Below, piece by piece: positions 1 through 9,095 of a DNA stretch of 64,000 nt. The translations under genes were made by a program, and so were the position numbers. The stretch comes from JAVBLV01 sp031553195 (GTDB taxonomy: Bacteria; Bacteroidota; Bacteroidia; Bacteroidales; P3), in assembly GCA_031553195.1 (NCBI GenBank), contig JAVBLV010000023.1, forward strand, positions 1 to 64,000. The letters are read 5' to 3'. Position 1 is the first letter of the stretch; the number at the start of each line of letters is the position of its first letter. The notes beneath the pieces were generated by a model. It was not told the origin of the DNA, did not search any database, and saw only the letters and a list, made by a program, of their open reading frames with translations.

Positions 1-1
1 G

Positions 2-244
2 AAACTCTATATCGACGACAAGATGGTAGCCCAAGCGCCTTTCCGTACGCAAGCCGGCCGTTTTTCGCTCAATAGCGGCGAAGGCCTTTGTGTTGGATAC
101 GACACCGGCGACCCCGTAAGCAAAAGCTATGGTTACAAATATCCATTCTCTGGTGGCGAAATCAAGAAAGTAATTTATGATGTGGCCAATGATCAATACA
201 TTGATGTTGAACGCGAATTTGAACGCAAAATGAAAACCGAATAA
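2..244 (+). CDS. Sulfatase C-terminal fragment (cut by window edge)
   Basis: The open frame enters from the left edge and encodes the last 80 residues of a protein. It begins KLYIDDK and includes the stretches GEGLCVGYDTGDPVS and YPFSGGEIKKVIYDV. These resemble the C-terminal beta-sheet subdomain that follows the alkaline-phosphatase fold in Bacteroidetes arylsulfatases. No catalytic motif is visible because that part lies outside the window. The next gene is an anaerobic sulfatase maturase, which supports the reading. A strong terminator directly follows. A different secreted enzyme carrying a similar C-terminal domain cannot be excluded. Confidence 0.6.
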   Translation, partial: KLYIDDKMVAQAPFRTQAGRFSLNSGEGLCVGYDTGDPVSKSYGYKYPFSGGEIKKVIYDVANDQYIDVEREFERKMKTE

Positions 245-265
245 AATCAGGTTAATGTTGTTTCC

Positions 266-300
266 AATAGGGCTTCACTTCGTGTGAGGCCCTATTTTTT
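266..300 (+). terminator. Rho-independent terminator after the sulfatase
   Basis: An approximately 13-bp stem (AATAGGGCTTCAC paired with GTGAGGCCCTATT, one wobble) has a short loop and is followed by six Ts. It begins 21 bp after the sulfatase stop codon. It therefore separates that gene from the maturase, which has its own promoter. Confidence 0.85.
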
Positions 301-433
301 GCTATAAAATGATATTTTTATCCATAAAAATCCAACGTTCAATCTTATTTCCGCTCAACACCAAACAAATATTCCGCTGAACAGTGAACTATATAAAATT
401 AGTTTTTACTTAAAAAAAATGGAAACGCTTACC

Positions 434-462
434 TTGTATTAATAATAAAAGATATAAATTTG
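434..462 (+). promoter_or_regulatory. Bacteroidetes-type promoter for the sulfatase maturase
   Basis: TTG at 434-436 is followed after 18 bp by TAAATTTG at 455-462. This matches the Bacteroidetes -33/-7 consensus (TTTG, 19-21 bp, TAnnTTTG). The start codon lies about 34 bp downstream of the -7 element. This is pattern evidence only. Confidence 0.55.
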
Positions 463-496
463 AGGGCTTCTAAATTTATTAAAACTGGAAATAAAA

Positions 497-1690
497 ATGA
501 ATGTAAAAACAACGGCTACTCCTTTTGCCAAACCCTTATACGTGATGCTTAAATCCGTTGGAGCCGCCTGCAACCTCCGGTGTGCCTATTGTTATTATTT
601 AGACAAAAAAGAGTTATATCCCGATAAAAGCCAGTACCTGATGTCGAACGAGGTATTGGAACAATTTACCAAACAGTACCTTGAATCGCAAACTATGCAA
701 CAGGTGCTCTTTACGTGGCACGGTGGCGAACCGCTCTTGCGCCCGATAGAGTTCTACAAAAAAGCGCTTCGTATGCAGGAGGCATACACCCATCGCGTAT
801 ATATCGGCAATAGCTTGCAAACCAATGGTGTTTTGCTCAACGACGAATGGTGCCGTTTTTTCAAAGAGCATAATTTCTTGATTGGCATCTCTATTGACGG
901 CCCCGAACATTGTCACAACCACTACCGTAAATATAGCGACGGTAAACCTACCTTCGAACAAGTGATGCGAGGCATTGAGTTACTGAAAAAACATGGAGTC
1001 GACTTTAATGTTATGGGAGTTGTAAACGATTACAACGTAAACTATCCGCTGGAATTTTACTGGTTTTTCAAAGAGATCAATGCTCGATTCATTCAATTTT
1101 CGCCTATCGTAGAAAGAATGCCCGACGGTAGTTTGGCCCCGTGGAACGTACCTTCCGATAAATGGGGCGATTTTCTGATTGCTGTTTTTGATGAATGGGT
1201 GCGAAAAGATGTCGGAGAATTTTACATCCAACATTTCGACTCTACCCTAGCCAACTGGGTGGGTGAAAATCCGGGCCTTTGCATATTTGCCAAATATTGC
1301 GGGCATGCCGGCATTATGGAGTTCAACGGCGATGTGTATGCCTGTGATCATTTCGCTTTTCCGGAATACAAACTTGGAAATATTTATGAAAAAACCCTCA
1401 CAGGGATGATGTATTCTCCGGAACAATCTCAATTTGGAGCTGATAAGTTTAATACCCTTCCTGATGTTTGCCGGAAATGCAAATATCTTTTTGCTTGTAA
1501 TGGCGAATGTCCCAAAAATAGAATCATAAATACCCATGATGGTCAAACAGGTCTAAACTATCTATGCAAAGGGTATTATAATTTTTTTAACCATGTAGCC
1601 CCTTACATGGATTTTATGAGACGAGAACTACAACATAATCGTGCCCCTTCTAATATTATGGAAGCAGCAAAGAAGAATAAAATACTATAA
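497..1690 (+). CDS. Anaerobic sulfatase-maturating enzyme (radical SAM/SPASM)
   Basis: This 397-residue radical SAM enzyme carries the CxxxCxxC cluster motif as CNLRCAYC (C25, C29, C32). It also has a cysteine-rich SPASM region from about residue 260 to 360, including GDVYACDHF and CRKCKYLFACNGECP. The family (anSME) oxidises a Cys or Ser in the sulfatase active site to formylglycine without oxygen, using S-adenosylmethionine and three [4Fe-4S] clusters. Length and motifs match the family, and the Asp of the GDVY motif corresponds to the proposed catalytic base. It lies directly behind a sulfatase fragment, its likely substrate, but has its own promoter. It is cytoplasmic and consistent with an anaerobic lifestyle. 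Confidence 0.93.
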   Translation: MNVKTTATPFAKPLYVMLKSVGAACNLRCAYCYYLDKKELYPDKSQYLMSNEVLEQFTKQYLESQTMQQVLFTWHGGEPLLRPIEFYKKALRMQEAYTHRVYIGNSLQTNGVLLNDEWCRFFKEHNFLIGISIDGPEHCHNHYRKYSDGKPTFEQVMRGIELLKKHGVDFNVMGVVNDYNVNYPLEFYWFFKEINARFIQFSPIVERMPDGSLAPWNVPSDKWGDFLIAVFDEWVRKDVGEFYIQHFDSTLANWVGENPGLCIFAKYCGHAGIMEFNGDVYACDHFAFPEYKLGNIYEKTLTGMMYSPEQSQFGADKFNTLPDVCRKCKYLFACNGECPKNRIINTHDGQTGLNYLCKGYYNFFNHVAPYMDFMRRELQHNRAPSNIMEAAKKNKIL

Positions 1691-1991
1691 TTCAATTATT
1701 TATAAAAATTTATACAGAGGATATTCGGATCCATGGAGAATTCCGGTGGAGAACCAAAATAATGGATCCGTGTAAAAATAGGCGAAGATATTTTCTCTCT
1801 ATTCTTTTTGGAGCCTCAAAAAAATCAAAAACGGTTTGAGGATTTAAACGCGCTCCGCCTATCGGCTGCGCTTGAACGGAAAATTCTCGCAAAGGTATGC
1901 TACGCATGGCGTTTGACGGGCTAACTGAATAAAGCAAAGCCAATAAAAGCATTACGACAGGTTAGCGTTAAGAAAAATTAGAAGCGTATAA
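1691..1991. other. Intergenic region, possibly repeat-derived
   Basis: No gene is supported here. A 9-bp inverted repeat (CGGATCCAT at 1726-1734, ATGGATCCG at 1762-1770) encloses a short loop. A noticeably GC-richer patch at about 1845-1925 stands out from the AT-rich surroundings. An 80-codon open frame on the minus strand crosses it, but it lacks gene-like features and looks like translated repeat DNA. The region leads directly into the mosaic repeat at 1992-2140. Confidence 0.4.
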
Positions 1992-2140
1992 GTCAGGGCA
2001 TGACTCTAAGTCACACCCTGACTGTCTGCTAAGTTACGCCCCCCTACTAGTCTATCGACCAGAAATTAAGCACATGAAAACCATTGAAAATCAGTATAAC
2101 AAATTATTATATATGCAATATTGCTTAAACGCCTAATTCA
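1992..2140. repeat. Mosaic intergenic repeat, copy 1 (GACT-N3-AGTC hairpin plus conserved tail)
   Basis: A 14-bp hairpin with two mismatches and loop CTA occupies 1992-2022. A tail containing CTAGTCTATC, CACATGAAAACCATTGAAAA and ATTGCTTAAACGCCTAATTC follows. The same hairpin and tail recur at 49211-49436. The repeat is noncoding and lies between the maturase and the convergent SWIM gene. Confidence 0.7.
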
Positions 2141-2191
2141 TTAAGATTATTTGAAATATGAAGCGGATTTTCAAATTGTCAAACCAATTTA

Positions 2192-3895
2192 TCATACCCC
2201 TTTCAATTCTTCCATCATGGCAGGGCGTTTTTTATAAATAACCCTGAAATGTTCCAACAGAGACTGTACAAGTGTATCCCCATTTGGATAATTTTTTATC
2301 TTTTTGAGTGTTTGGGCAATGTATTGGTAATGATTTCGTCCCATATTCTTTTCAGCATAGTCGAGAAGGCATTTTTTGTAAATGGCAAATACTTTTTCGG
2401 GGTAATGAGGGAATAAATACGTGTCGTAGTCTTCCACCAAATGCATTTTGAATGAAAAATAGTTGGATTTACTACTTTCTACCAATTCCAACAACCGGTC
2501 CCAGTATTTTTCTTCGATAAAGATTTGAGCCAAAGTGGAAGCATTAATCCCCAAACGGCTTGCTTTATTTGCTTTTTCCAAGAACCCATCCAAATAAACT
2601 CCCCATTCCTGTTGTGGAACGGTTTTCTTCAGGATATCGAAATATTTCATTCGTTCTCTTCCATTTACGAACAAATCTTCAGCCAAAGCAATAATGCTAT
2701 TTTTATCTTTCAATAACATGTAAATCCTGAGTTTTTCATCTTTCCAATCAGAGACAGTGCCGGGATGATTTTTCTCCTGAGCTTCTTTGATACCGCCATC
2801 AATCAAAATTAAGGCTTGTTCATAGGCTTTTTCCAATAACAATTTCTCTAAACGGATTTTCCGTATTTCGGGGCAATAAAGATACTGATCTATGATTTGT
2901 TCCATCTCATCTTTTTGTCCGGTTTTTTCCAGTAAATCTAATTTTGTTTTTACCAATGAGCTTGTACGGAAAGAATCGGGTTCGGCTTTCAACGCTTCGT
3001 CAATATTTTTCAGCGCAACATTTATATTGTTGGTTTTTAGTGAAAGGTCGAACAATAGTTGCTTAATATCCGCTAAGTCATAATTATCAAAAACATTATT
3101 TTTTATTAAATCCCCCAAGCGATAGATCAATACTGTTTTTAATTCTTCGGAAATATCATGGGAAATAAGTTCGGCCAATGCTTCGCCTGCATCCTGGCAA
3201 GCGGAACCTAAGTCCCCGTCATAGTCTTCATAATCTTCATAGCAACTGCCCACTTCTTCTAAAATACACAATAAAATACTTGCCGCTTCTTCATAGTGAG
3301 TTTGTTTGATAAGAAATTGCGCTTTTTTAATAAGTTTATCCAAATTGTCCGCAATAATGGGACATTCCTGTGGATTTCCATAGTAATCATATCCTGCATT
3401 TCTTACTTTGAAGCATTTTTCAACTTCTTTTTGATAGTCAATTGTAGCAATCTGTTTTTTTCTCTGCAAAAACCGGGCTTCCAATTTTTCTTGGAAATCT
3501 TTATTTTCTGTAGCATATTCACAGACAAAAGCAACAATTTCTTTTTTGTTCACATAGTTGAATAACTCTTTGTATTTATTTTCCAAAGGGTCTTCATGGA
3601 CTTCTACAACATCGGCGTATTCATGTTCATCACGATGTTTCTGAAGATAATACAGGAGTGCAACCACATGTTTGCATTCATCGCCATAATCGTATGGGCA
3701 ATCGCATTCCCAATTTACAATCTCATCTCCCAACAATTCTACTTCTACAAAATAATCTTCCGAACCCTCTACTATGGCAGTCCATTTGCCGGAAGATTCC
3801 CTCGTTACTTCTGTTACCCAATCGTTTTCAAAATATTCCCTGCCTCTTTGCAATATTTTGGGAGAAATGTGTCGTTCAAAATCCTGTAAAGTCAT
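2192..3895 (-). CDS. SWIM zinc-finger domain protein
   Basis: This 567-residue protein carries a SWIM motif (CxCx(n)CxH) near its N-terminus: C64, C66, C74 and H76 within ECDCPYDYGDECKH. SWIM fingers bind DNA or protein. The remaining 450 residues are rich in helical, TPR-like repeats and contain no recognisable enzymatic motif. The architecture matches a family of bacterial SWIM proteins of unknown function, some of which neighbour SNF2 helicases. No helicase is nearby here. The gene stands alone, convergent with the maturase. The DNA-binding role is inference. Confidence 0.75.
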   Translation of the reverse strand: MTLQDFERHISPKILQRGREYFENDWVTEVTRESSGKWTAIVEGSEDYFVEVELLGDEIVNWECDCPYDYGDECKHVVALLYYLQKHRDEHEYADVVEVHEDPLENKYKELFNYVNKKEIVAFVCEYATENKDFQEKLEARFLQRKKQIATIDYQKEVEKCFKVRNAGYDYYGNPQECPIIADNLDKLIKKAQFLIKQTHYEEAASILLCILEEVGSCYEDYEDYDGDLGSACQDAGEALAELISHDISEELKTVLIYRLGDLIKNNVFDNYDLADIKQLLFDLSLKTNNINVALKNIDEALKAEPDSFRTSSLVKTKLDLLEKTGQKDEMEQIIDQYLYCPEIRKIRLEKLLLEKAYEQALILIDGGIKEAQEKNHPGTVSDWKDEKLRIYMLLKDKNSIIALAEDLFVNGRERMKYFDILKKTVPQQEWGVYLDGFLEKANKASRLGINASTLAQIFIEEKYWDRLLELVESSKSNYFSFKMHLVEDYDTYLFPHYPEKVFAIYKKCLLDYAEKNMGRNHYQYIAQTLKKIKNYPNGDTLVQSLLEHFRVIYKKRPAMMEELKGV

Positions 3896-4176
3896 ATAAA
3901 GCTATTTTTAATTGAGAATACAAAAATAAAAAAAATGTTTGTACAAAGCATGTCGGGGATTTTCATGTTTGGCTCCGACAATTCAGAAACTAATATATTG
4001 AATCATTTACACTTTCCGGTAAAAAAACGAGAAGGATAGGGTAGATTCAGTGGAGAAATTGAAAATTAAAAGAGATAGACGGCTGCCATTTTCTATTAAT
4101 GTTATACTCCAGATACCTTGATCTGTGCGCTTCTTATTATATTTTCTTCATTACACAACATAGGCAGCATCATTTC

Positions 4177-4932
4177 TTAAACCATTTGTAAAAACCTTTG
4201 ACGCGCAATATCTCGTTCTTTCGAATTGGGCATTATATGTAATACTTGTGAAAACATATTCTGCACATCAATATAAAATAATTTGTTTGATAAAATTTCC
4301 CCACAACCGGTAATCAGTTTTATTACCTCCGAAGCCTCCATACTTCCGATAATACCTGGTAAAACGCCTAAAACGCCGGATATTTTTTTTGGAGAAGAAA
4401 TATCAGATTCCAATTCCGGATACAAACACCGGTACGTTGCCCCTCCGTTATAATTAAAAACGGATAATTGTCCATAATAATCGCCAATAGATCCATAAAC
4501 ATAAGGCTTATCCAAACCAACGCAAACGTCGTTAATTAAATAGCGGGTTTCAAAATTATCGGAACCATCAACCACAACATCATATTCCCGAATCAGCTCG
4601 ACAGCATTGTCTTTATTTAGGCGGACGGGATAAACGTTTATTTTTACGGTCGAGTTTAATTCCAAGAGGGTTTGTTTGGCGCATAAAACTTTATACATCC
4701 CTACTTGCTTTTCTTTATATAAAACCTGACGTTGCAGATTGCTTATAGAGACCCTGTCATCGTCTACTAATCCGATTTGACCGACGCCTGCAGCCGTTAA
4801 ATAAAGACTTATAGGGGAGCCCAATCCTCCTACGCCAATCAACAGAACAGAAGCTTTTGCCAATTTTTCTTGGGCATCCTTGCCAAGGCCAGGCAATATA
4901 AGATGTCGGGAATAACGTTCTTCCATATTCAT
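4177..4932 (-). CDS. ThiF/MoeB/HesA-family E1-like adenylyltransferase
   Basis: This 251-residue protein has the full E1 adenylation core. It shows the nucleotide-binding GVGGLGSP (about 33-40), LVDDDRVSISNLQRQ (about 55-69) and DGSDNFETR (about 122-130). The family adenylates the C-terminal glycine of ThiS, MoaD or a related sulfur carrier. Several cysteines normally present are missing. The first zinc CxxC reads TYRC (T166, C169), the catalytic-cysteine loop reads KKISGV, and the C-terminal CxxC is absent. It could be an adenylation-only enzyme or a lineage-specific HesA-like protein. No thi or moa gene is nearby. It sits 94 bp downstream of the ornithine aminotransferase gene on the same strand. 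Confidence 0.85.
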   Translation of the reverse strand: MNMEERYSRHLILPGLGKDAQEKLAKASVLLIGVGGLGSPISLYLTAAGVGQIGLVDDDRVSISNLQRQVLYKEKQVGMYKVLCAKQTLLELNSTVKINVYPVRLNKDNAVELIREYDVVVDGSDNFETRYLINDVCVGLDKPYVYGSIGDYYGQLSVFNYNGGATYRCLYPELESDISSPKKISGVLGVLPGIIGSMEASEVIKLITGCGEILSNKLFYIDVQNMFSQVLHIMPNSKERDIARQRFLQMV

Positions 4933-5026
4933 AAAATTTCAGGCTTGTTTTTCCAGGTAAAAAGAAAGGGCTTCATGTCAAACGAAACCCTTTCTTCTTC
5001 AAATCAACGCATTGGTCATTGCGTTT

Positions 5027-6247
5027 TTATTCAAAAGACAAGATTGCCTTTTTAATCAGTTCTATGGCTTCGCGCAATTGTTCTTCGGTAATAACCAAAG
5101 GAGGAGCAAAACGGATAATGTGTCCGTGAGTAGGTTTTGCCAAAACGCCCAGTTCTTTCATTTTCAAACATACGTCCCAAGCTTCTTTTCCATTTCTGGG
5201 TCTGATAACCACTGCGTTTAATAAGCCTTTTCCACGAACGAGTTCAATCATATCTGATTTTACTTTGCCAATTTCATCGCGAAAAATTCTTCCCAATTTT
5301 TCGGCTTTCTCAGCTAAATTTTCGTCTTTTACGACTTGTAAAGCGGCTTCGGCAACCTTACAAGCAACCGGATTTCCGCCAAAAGTAGAACCATGTTCGC
5401 CGGGTTTTATCGTTAACATAATTTCGTCGTCGGCCAATACAGCCGATACCGGAAATACGCCTCCGGAAACCGCTTTCCCTAATATCAGAATATCAGGTCT
5501 AACGCCTTCATGATCGCAAGCCAACATCTTACCGGTACGGGCAATTCCTGTTTGAACTTCGTCGGCAATGAAAAGAACATTATGCTTTTTGCATAAATCA
5601 TACGACTTTTTCAAATAACCTTCGTCCGGAACAAATACGCCGGCTTCTCCCTGGATTGGTTCTACAATAAATCCGGCAATTTTCTTGCCATGTTGCTCCA
5701 ATACTTTTTCAAGAGCGACTGTATCGTTATAAGGAATGCGGACAAATCCGGGCGTCAGAGGGCCATAATTTGCATATGAATCGGGATCGTTCGACATGGT
5801 AATAATTGTAATGGTGCGTCCGTGGAAGTTTCCTTCGCAACAAATAATCATTACTTCATCATTAGGAATCCCTTTTTTTACGACACCCCAACGGCGGGCT
5901 AATTTTAATGCTGTTTCGTCGGCTTCGGCGCCCGTATTCATCGGCAACACTTTTTCATAACCGAAATATTCGGTAATAAATTTTTCATAAGGACCTAAGC
6001 AATCATTAAAAAAAGCTCTGGAAGAAAGCGTTAATTCTTTGGCTTGCTTTACCATTGCGTCTACAATTTTCGGATGGCAGTGGCCTTGATTTACGGCTGA
6101 ATATGCAGAAAGGAAATCGAAATATTTATTTCCTTCGGGATCCCATACAAAAGGACCTTCTCCTTTAGACAATACTACCGGTAGCGGATGATAATTATGA
6201 GCGCCGTAATGATGCTCCAACTCCATTAATTGTTCTGATTTTGTCAT
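5027..6247 (-). CDS. rocD: Ornithine aminotransferase
   Basis: This 406-residue class-III aminotransferase has the PLP lysine in LGKAVSGG, the cofactor motif [13 protein letters not shown] and the substrate motif [11 protein letters not shown]. It converts ornithine and 2-oxoglutarate to glutamate semialdehyde and glutamate. The N-terminal motif [14 protein letters not shown] is typical of ornithine aminotransferases. I chose the Met at 6247. The longer frame starting at 6292 would run over a TATATTTG -7-like element (minus strand, 6297-6290), and the extra 15 residues are not family-like. The gene may be cotranscribed with the downstream ThiF-like gene. Confidence 0.93.
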   Translation of the reverse strand: MTKSEQLMELEHHYGAHNYHPLPVVLSKGEGPFVWDPEGNKYFDFLSAYSAVNQGHCHPKIVDAMVKQAKELTLSSRAFFNDCLGPYEKFITEYFGYEKVLPMNTGAEADETALKLARRWGVVKKGIPNDEVMIICCEGNFHGRTITIITMSNDPDSYANYGPLTPGFVRIPYNDTVALEKVLEQHGKKIAGFIVEPIQGEAGVFVPDEGYLKKSYDLCKKHNVLFIADEVQTGIARTGKMLACDHEGVRPDILILGKAVSGGVFPVSAVLADDEIMLTIKPGEHGSTFGGNPVACKVAEAALQVVKDENLAEKAEKLGRIFRDEIGKVKSDMIELVRGKGLLNAVVIRPRNGKEAWDVCLKMKELGVLAKPTHGHIIRFAPPLVITEEQLREAIELIKKAILSFE

Positions 6248-6367
6248 GTCTGATTTTTTTATTATTAATGTATTCGCACTAAGCGTCTGCAAATATAGAA
6301 AAAATTTCGCTTGGAAAAATTAATTTTCCATCACCCCTGACTTATTGTCGAGGGTTTAAAGATAAAG

Positions 6368-6517
6368 TAACTGTTTAAAAATTTTTCCATGAAGTATTTT
6401 GAATCTAAAAACGTTCTTTTTTACCGGAATTTTTACCAAAATAGCCTCTACTATTCTTGAAAAATCCCGTCTGCAAAATAGCCGCTTTTATCCTCCAAAA
6501 TCTTTTCCATAAAATTT
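6368..6517 (+). repeat. MITE-like long palindrome, copy A (decayed right end)
   Basis: This matches copies at 11071 and 55680 from CTGTTTAAAAATTTTTCCAT to CAAAATCTTTTCCATAAAA. The outer right end (consensus AAACAACCTCT) is lost. It lies in the divergent promoter region between rocD and the cupin lipoprotein, unlike the other copies, which follow stop codons. It is the most diverged copy. The rest of 6248-6697 is AT-rich with no gene seen. Confidence 0.75.
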
Positions 6518-6697
6518 CACTTTTGGTTTTAAAAATAGATTTGTGTGTATAAAATAATCACTTATGTAGATTGACATCATCTGTCTGTTTTTAAAAGTAT
6601 CTGATTTTCAATATATTTATTTTGGCATCTAATTTGCATCTTTAGTTGTTAGAGATTGTTAAAATAACGAAATTAGCTATCCCAAATCTTAATCATC

Positions 6698-7213
6698 ATG
6701 AAAACCAGATTTATTTTATTAAGCCTGCTTTTTTCCGGATTCATTTTTAGCTCCTGTAATCCGGATGCAAATGATAAAAAGATTGCAGAAACAGATGTAA
6801 TATTAAAAGATTATGGCGGAGAACCCATGGTTTTGAACATTGATTCCTATACTTTGTCGAATACTAACTTTAGAACTACCCTATGGACAGGCGGAAATCT
6901 ACAGGTAACTTTAATGTCTATTCCTGTTGGCGGGGACGTAGGGTTGGAACAGCATACGTATTTAGAACAATTTTTAAGGATTGAGGAGGGTAATGCAAAA
7001 GTATTGATGGGAAATAATAAAGATTCTCTTGATTTCATAAGAACGGTAGAAAAAGATTTTGCCGTGTTTGTTCCCGCCGGTAAATGGCACAATATAATTA
7101 ACATCGGCGATAAGCCATTGAAATTATACTCTATTTATTCTCCTGTTGAGCATCCGTATGGAACGATACAAAAAACGCAAGAGGAAGCCAGGGAAACGGA
7201 ACATTTTGATTAG
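6698..7213 (+). CDS. Cupin-domain lipoprotein
   Basis: This 171-residue protein has a lipoprotein signal peptide whose lipobox reads FSSC at about residues 17-20. A single cupin domain follows. The first cupin motif is around VGLEQHTYLEQFLRIEEG and the second around PAGKWHNIINIGDKPL. Cupins form a small beta-barrel that often binds a metal through His and Glu, and candidate ligands are present. The family includes isomerases, dioxygenases and sensors, so no substrate can be given. Membrane attachment is unusual for small cupins. It is followed 60 bp later by an OMP barrel gene and may be cotranscribed with it. Confidence 0.8.
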   Translation: MKTRFILLSLLFSGFIFSSCNPDANDKKIAETDVILKDYGGEPMVLNIDSYTLSNTNFRTTLWTGGNLQVTLMSIPVGGDVGLEQHTYLEQFLRIEEGNAKVLMGNNKDSLDFIRTVEKDFAVFVPAGKWHNIINIGDKPLKLYSIYSPVEHPYGTIQKTQEEARETEHFD

Positions 7214-7272
7214 TTCCATATATCAAGAGATCTTGAATACTTGCATTGTATTCTCTGTAAAATAAAACAGTT

Positions 7273-7905
7273 ATGTATAAAATCTATCTCAATAATAATT
7301 CATTGAATCTGTCTTTTATAAAAAAAGCGATTTTCTCTTTATTATTGATGTGTTTAATTTCAGTTGCATTACAAGCGCAAATTAGAATCGGGGCAAAAGC
7401 CGGAATCAGTACTACCGGCATTTCAAGCGATCAGTTGGATGATTTCTTTGACGACAATACCACCGGGTTTTATGTCGGACCGAGCATAGAGTGGCTATTT
7501 AATGGACGGTTGGGATTGGATTTCAGTGTTATGTATTCTCAAAAAGGAATCAAATTTGAGAATGAAGCTACTCAAAAAGCGGGGTATATAGAGATCCCAT
7601 TGAATCTCAAATATCTTCTCCCATTGAGAGCGCATTTTAAAGTTTTTATAGGGGCAGGGCCTTATATCGATTTTAAAATATCCGGTAACGATAGTTTTAA
7701 TGTAATAATGAACGACGTTCAAGAACAATGGGAAACAAAAAGCTTTGGCGCCGGCCTGAATTTTAATGGCGGATTTGAAATCTACAAATATGTGGAAATA
7801 GGCGTCAATTATTCTTTGGGACTTTCGGATAACTATAAGGCCAGCAACGGAAACTATTCTGCAAAAGAACGCGTATGGTCTTTATTTGCATCACTCTATT
7901 TTTAA
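7273..7905 (+). CDS. Outer-membrane beta-barrel protein (PorT-like OMP_b-brl family)
   Basis: This 210-residue protein has a hydrophobic signal segment (about 23-35, ending ALQAQ). Alternating beta-strands then run to a C-terminal aromatic (SLFASLYF), as expected of an outer-membrane barrel. The opening IRIGAKAGIS and the strand FYVGPSIEWLF fit the Bacteroidetes PorT/OMP_b-brl_2 class of about 200 residues. An internal Met nearer the signal peptide is not available, so the approximately 20-residue N-terminal extension may be real. Function is unknown. It lies downstream of the cupin lipoprotein in the same orientation and converges on the kinase-like gene. Confidence 0.75.
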   Translation: MYKIYLNNNSLNLSFIKKAIFSLLLMCLISVALQAQIRIGAKAGISTTGISSDQLDDFFDDNTTGFYVGPSIEWLFNGRLGLDFSVMYSQKGIKFENEATQKAGYIEIPLNLKYLLPLRAHFKVFIGAGPYIDFKISGNDSFNVIMNDVQEQWETKSFGAGLNFNGGFEIYKYVEIGVNYSLGLSDNYKASNGNYSAKERVWSLFASLYF

Positions 7906-7981
7906 CGAAATTAATATTTTATTTATAACAATCTTCAAATAACAATGAACGCTTTGTCAAATTTATTTCAGAAAAAGAAAT

Positions 7982-8923
7982 TCAAGAAACGTAAAAATTC
8001 AACAATTGCTCCGCTTTATGCAAATAACCGCTTCCAAAAAGATTTAAATGGTTTAACGCATGGTAAAGTGTATAAATATTCTCTCGGTATTCCCAGCCTT
8101 TGGGTAAAGGAAATTCACGAAGATAGGATTCGTAGAATGCCGGCGCAAATCCACCGAAAAACTTCGTCATGGCTAGATCGGCTTCTCTATGCCCGTAATA
8201 AACGGCAGGATCGATCAGCACGGCATCTCCCGATTCGTCGCATAAATAATTTCCACCCCACAAATCTCCGTGAAGCAGGCAAGGAGGTTCTTCGCTTCCT
8301 TTCAGAATGGATTCGAGAATCGATTCTAACTTTACAAAGGCATTCTTAAAACGAGGACTTGTATAACCGTTTTTTTCTGCTAACTCGTATTGAAACAGCA
8401 AACGCTTATTAAAGTAAAAGGTCGCCCAATCCTGGTCTTCGCATTTATTTTTATTGGGTATATTTAATTGGGGAGAAGTTCCGATATAATTGTCTTCAGA
8501 AAATCCAAAATATTCGGATTGAAATCGATGCATGCGAGCTAGATTTTGTCCGAATTTTTTAAAAAATAGCGTATCGCGAGTCCCTTGCGGAATATATTCC
8601 AACAACAGAAAATCGTCGGCAACCAACACGACCTGTGGAATACGAATGGCTTGCGTTTTAGCCAACTCTTTCAGTCCATTGGCTTCGCAATGAAATAGAC
8701 GATTGGACTCATATCCTGTTTTTAGAAAAAATTCTTTTCCCGATCCGGTTTTAATTTTCCGGCTATCGGCAATACAACCTCCTCCAACAGATAAGTCGGC
8801 AACAATTTTCTCGCCTACTACAGATTCTATGGCGTTTAAAATTTCTTGTTTCAAAACCGGATTTATTAAGTCAATGTGATTTTGGGAATAAAAACATAAT
8901 AAATTTTCTGTGGTATACTTCAT
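7982..8923 (-). CDS. Fructosamine/ketosamine-3-kinase family protein
   Basis: This 313-residue protein belongs to the fructosamine kinase group of the APH-like kinase fold. The catalytic loop is LLHGDLWGGNYL and the metal-binding segment AVLIDPAVYYGHREADLAM, both highly typical. The N-terminal lobe has GGGCIADSRKIKTGSGKEFF. Bacterial members phosphorylate ribulosamines or erythrulosamines and so help repair glycated proteins. Substrate specificity cannot be read from sequence. It converges with the OMP barrel gene and shares no operon with the U32 gene about 170 bp upstream. Confidence 0.88.
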   Translation of the reverse strand: MKYTTENLLCFYSQNHIDLINPVLKQEILNAIESVVGEKIVADLSVGGGCIADSRKIKTGSGKEFFLKTGYESNRLFHCEANGLKELAKTQAIRIPQVVLVADDFLLLEYIPQGTRDTLFFKKFGQNLARMHRFQSEYFGFSEDNYIGTSPQLNIPNKNKCEDQDWATFYFNKRLLFQYELAEKNGYTSPRFKNAFVKLESILESILKGSEEPPCLLHGDLWGGNYLCDESGDAVLIDPAVYYGHREADLAMTKFFGGFAPAFYESYLREFPLPKGWEYRENIYTLYHALNHLNLFGSGYLHKAEQLLNFYVS

Positions 8924-9095
8924 TTGAAGCTCTCAAAGACACAAGAGTCACAAAGTTTTCTCGAAGCCCTGCGCCTTCCTGAGTTATATTCATTTCTTCA
9001 TAGTGTTGATTATTAAGAGTGAAATTCTTAACTTAGATTAAATTAAGCATCCTTTTCTTTTTATTGTGGTAATAACAAAAATTTCCGGAGGTCGC

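Noticed and set aside
1710..1952. 80-codon minus-strand frame after the maturase
   Set aside because: It sits in repeat-like DNA, has no promoter and reads like translated intergenic repeat.
7945..8349. 134-codon plus-strand frame
   Set aside because: It lies opposite the well-supported fructosamine-kinase gene, is rich in Arg and Lys as expected of antisense translation, and has no domain.
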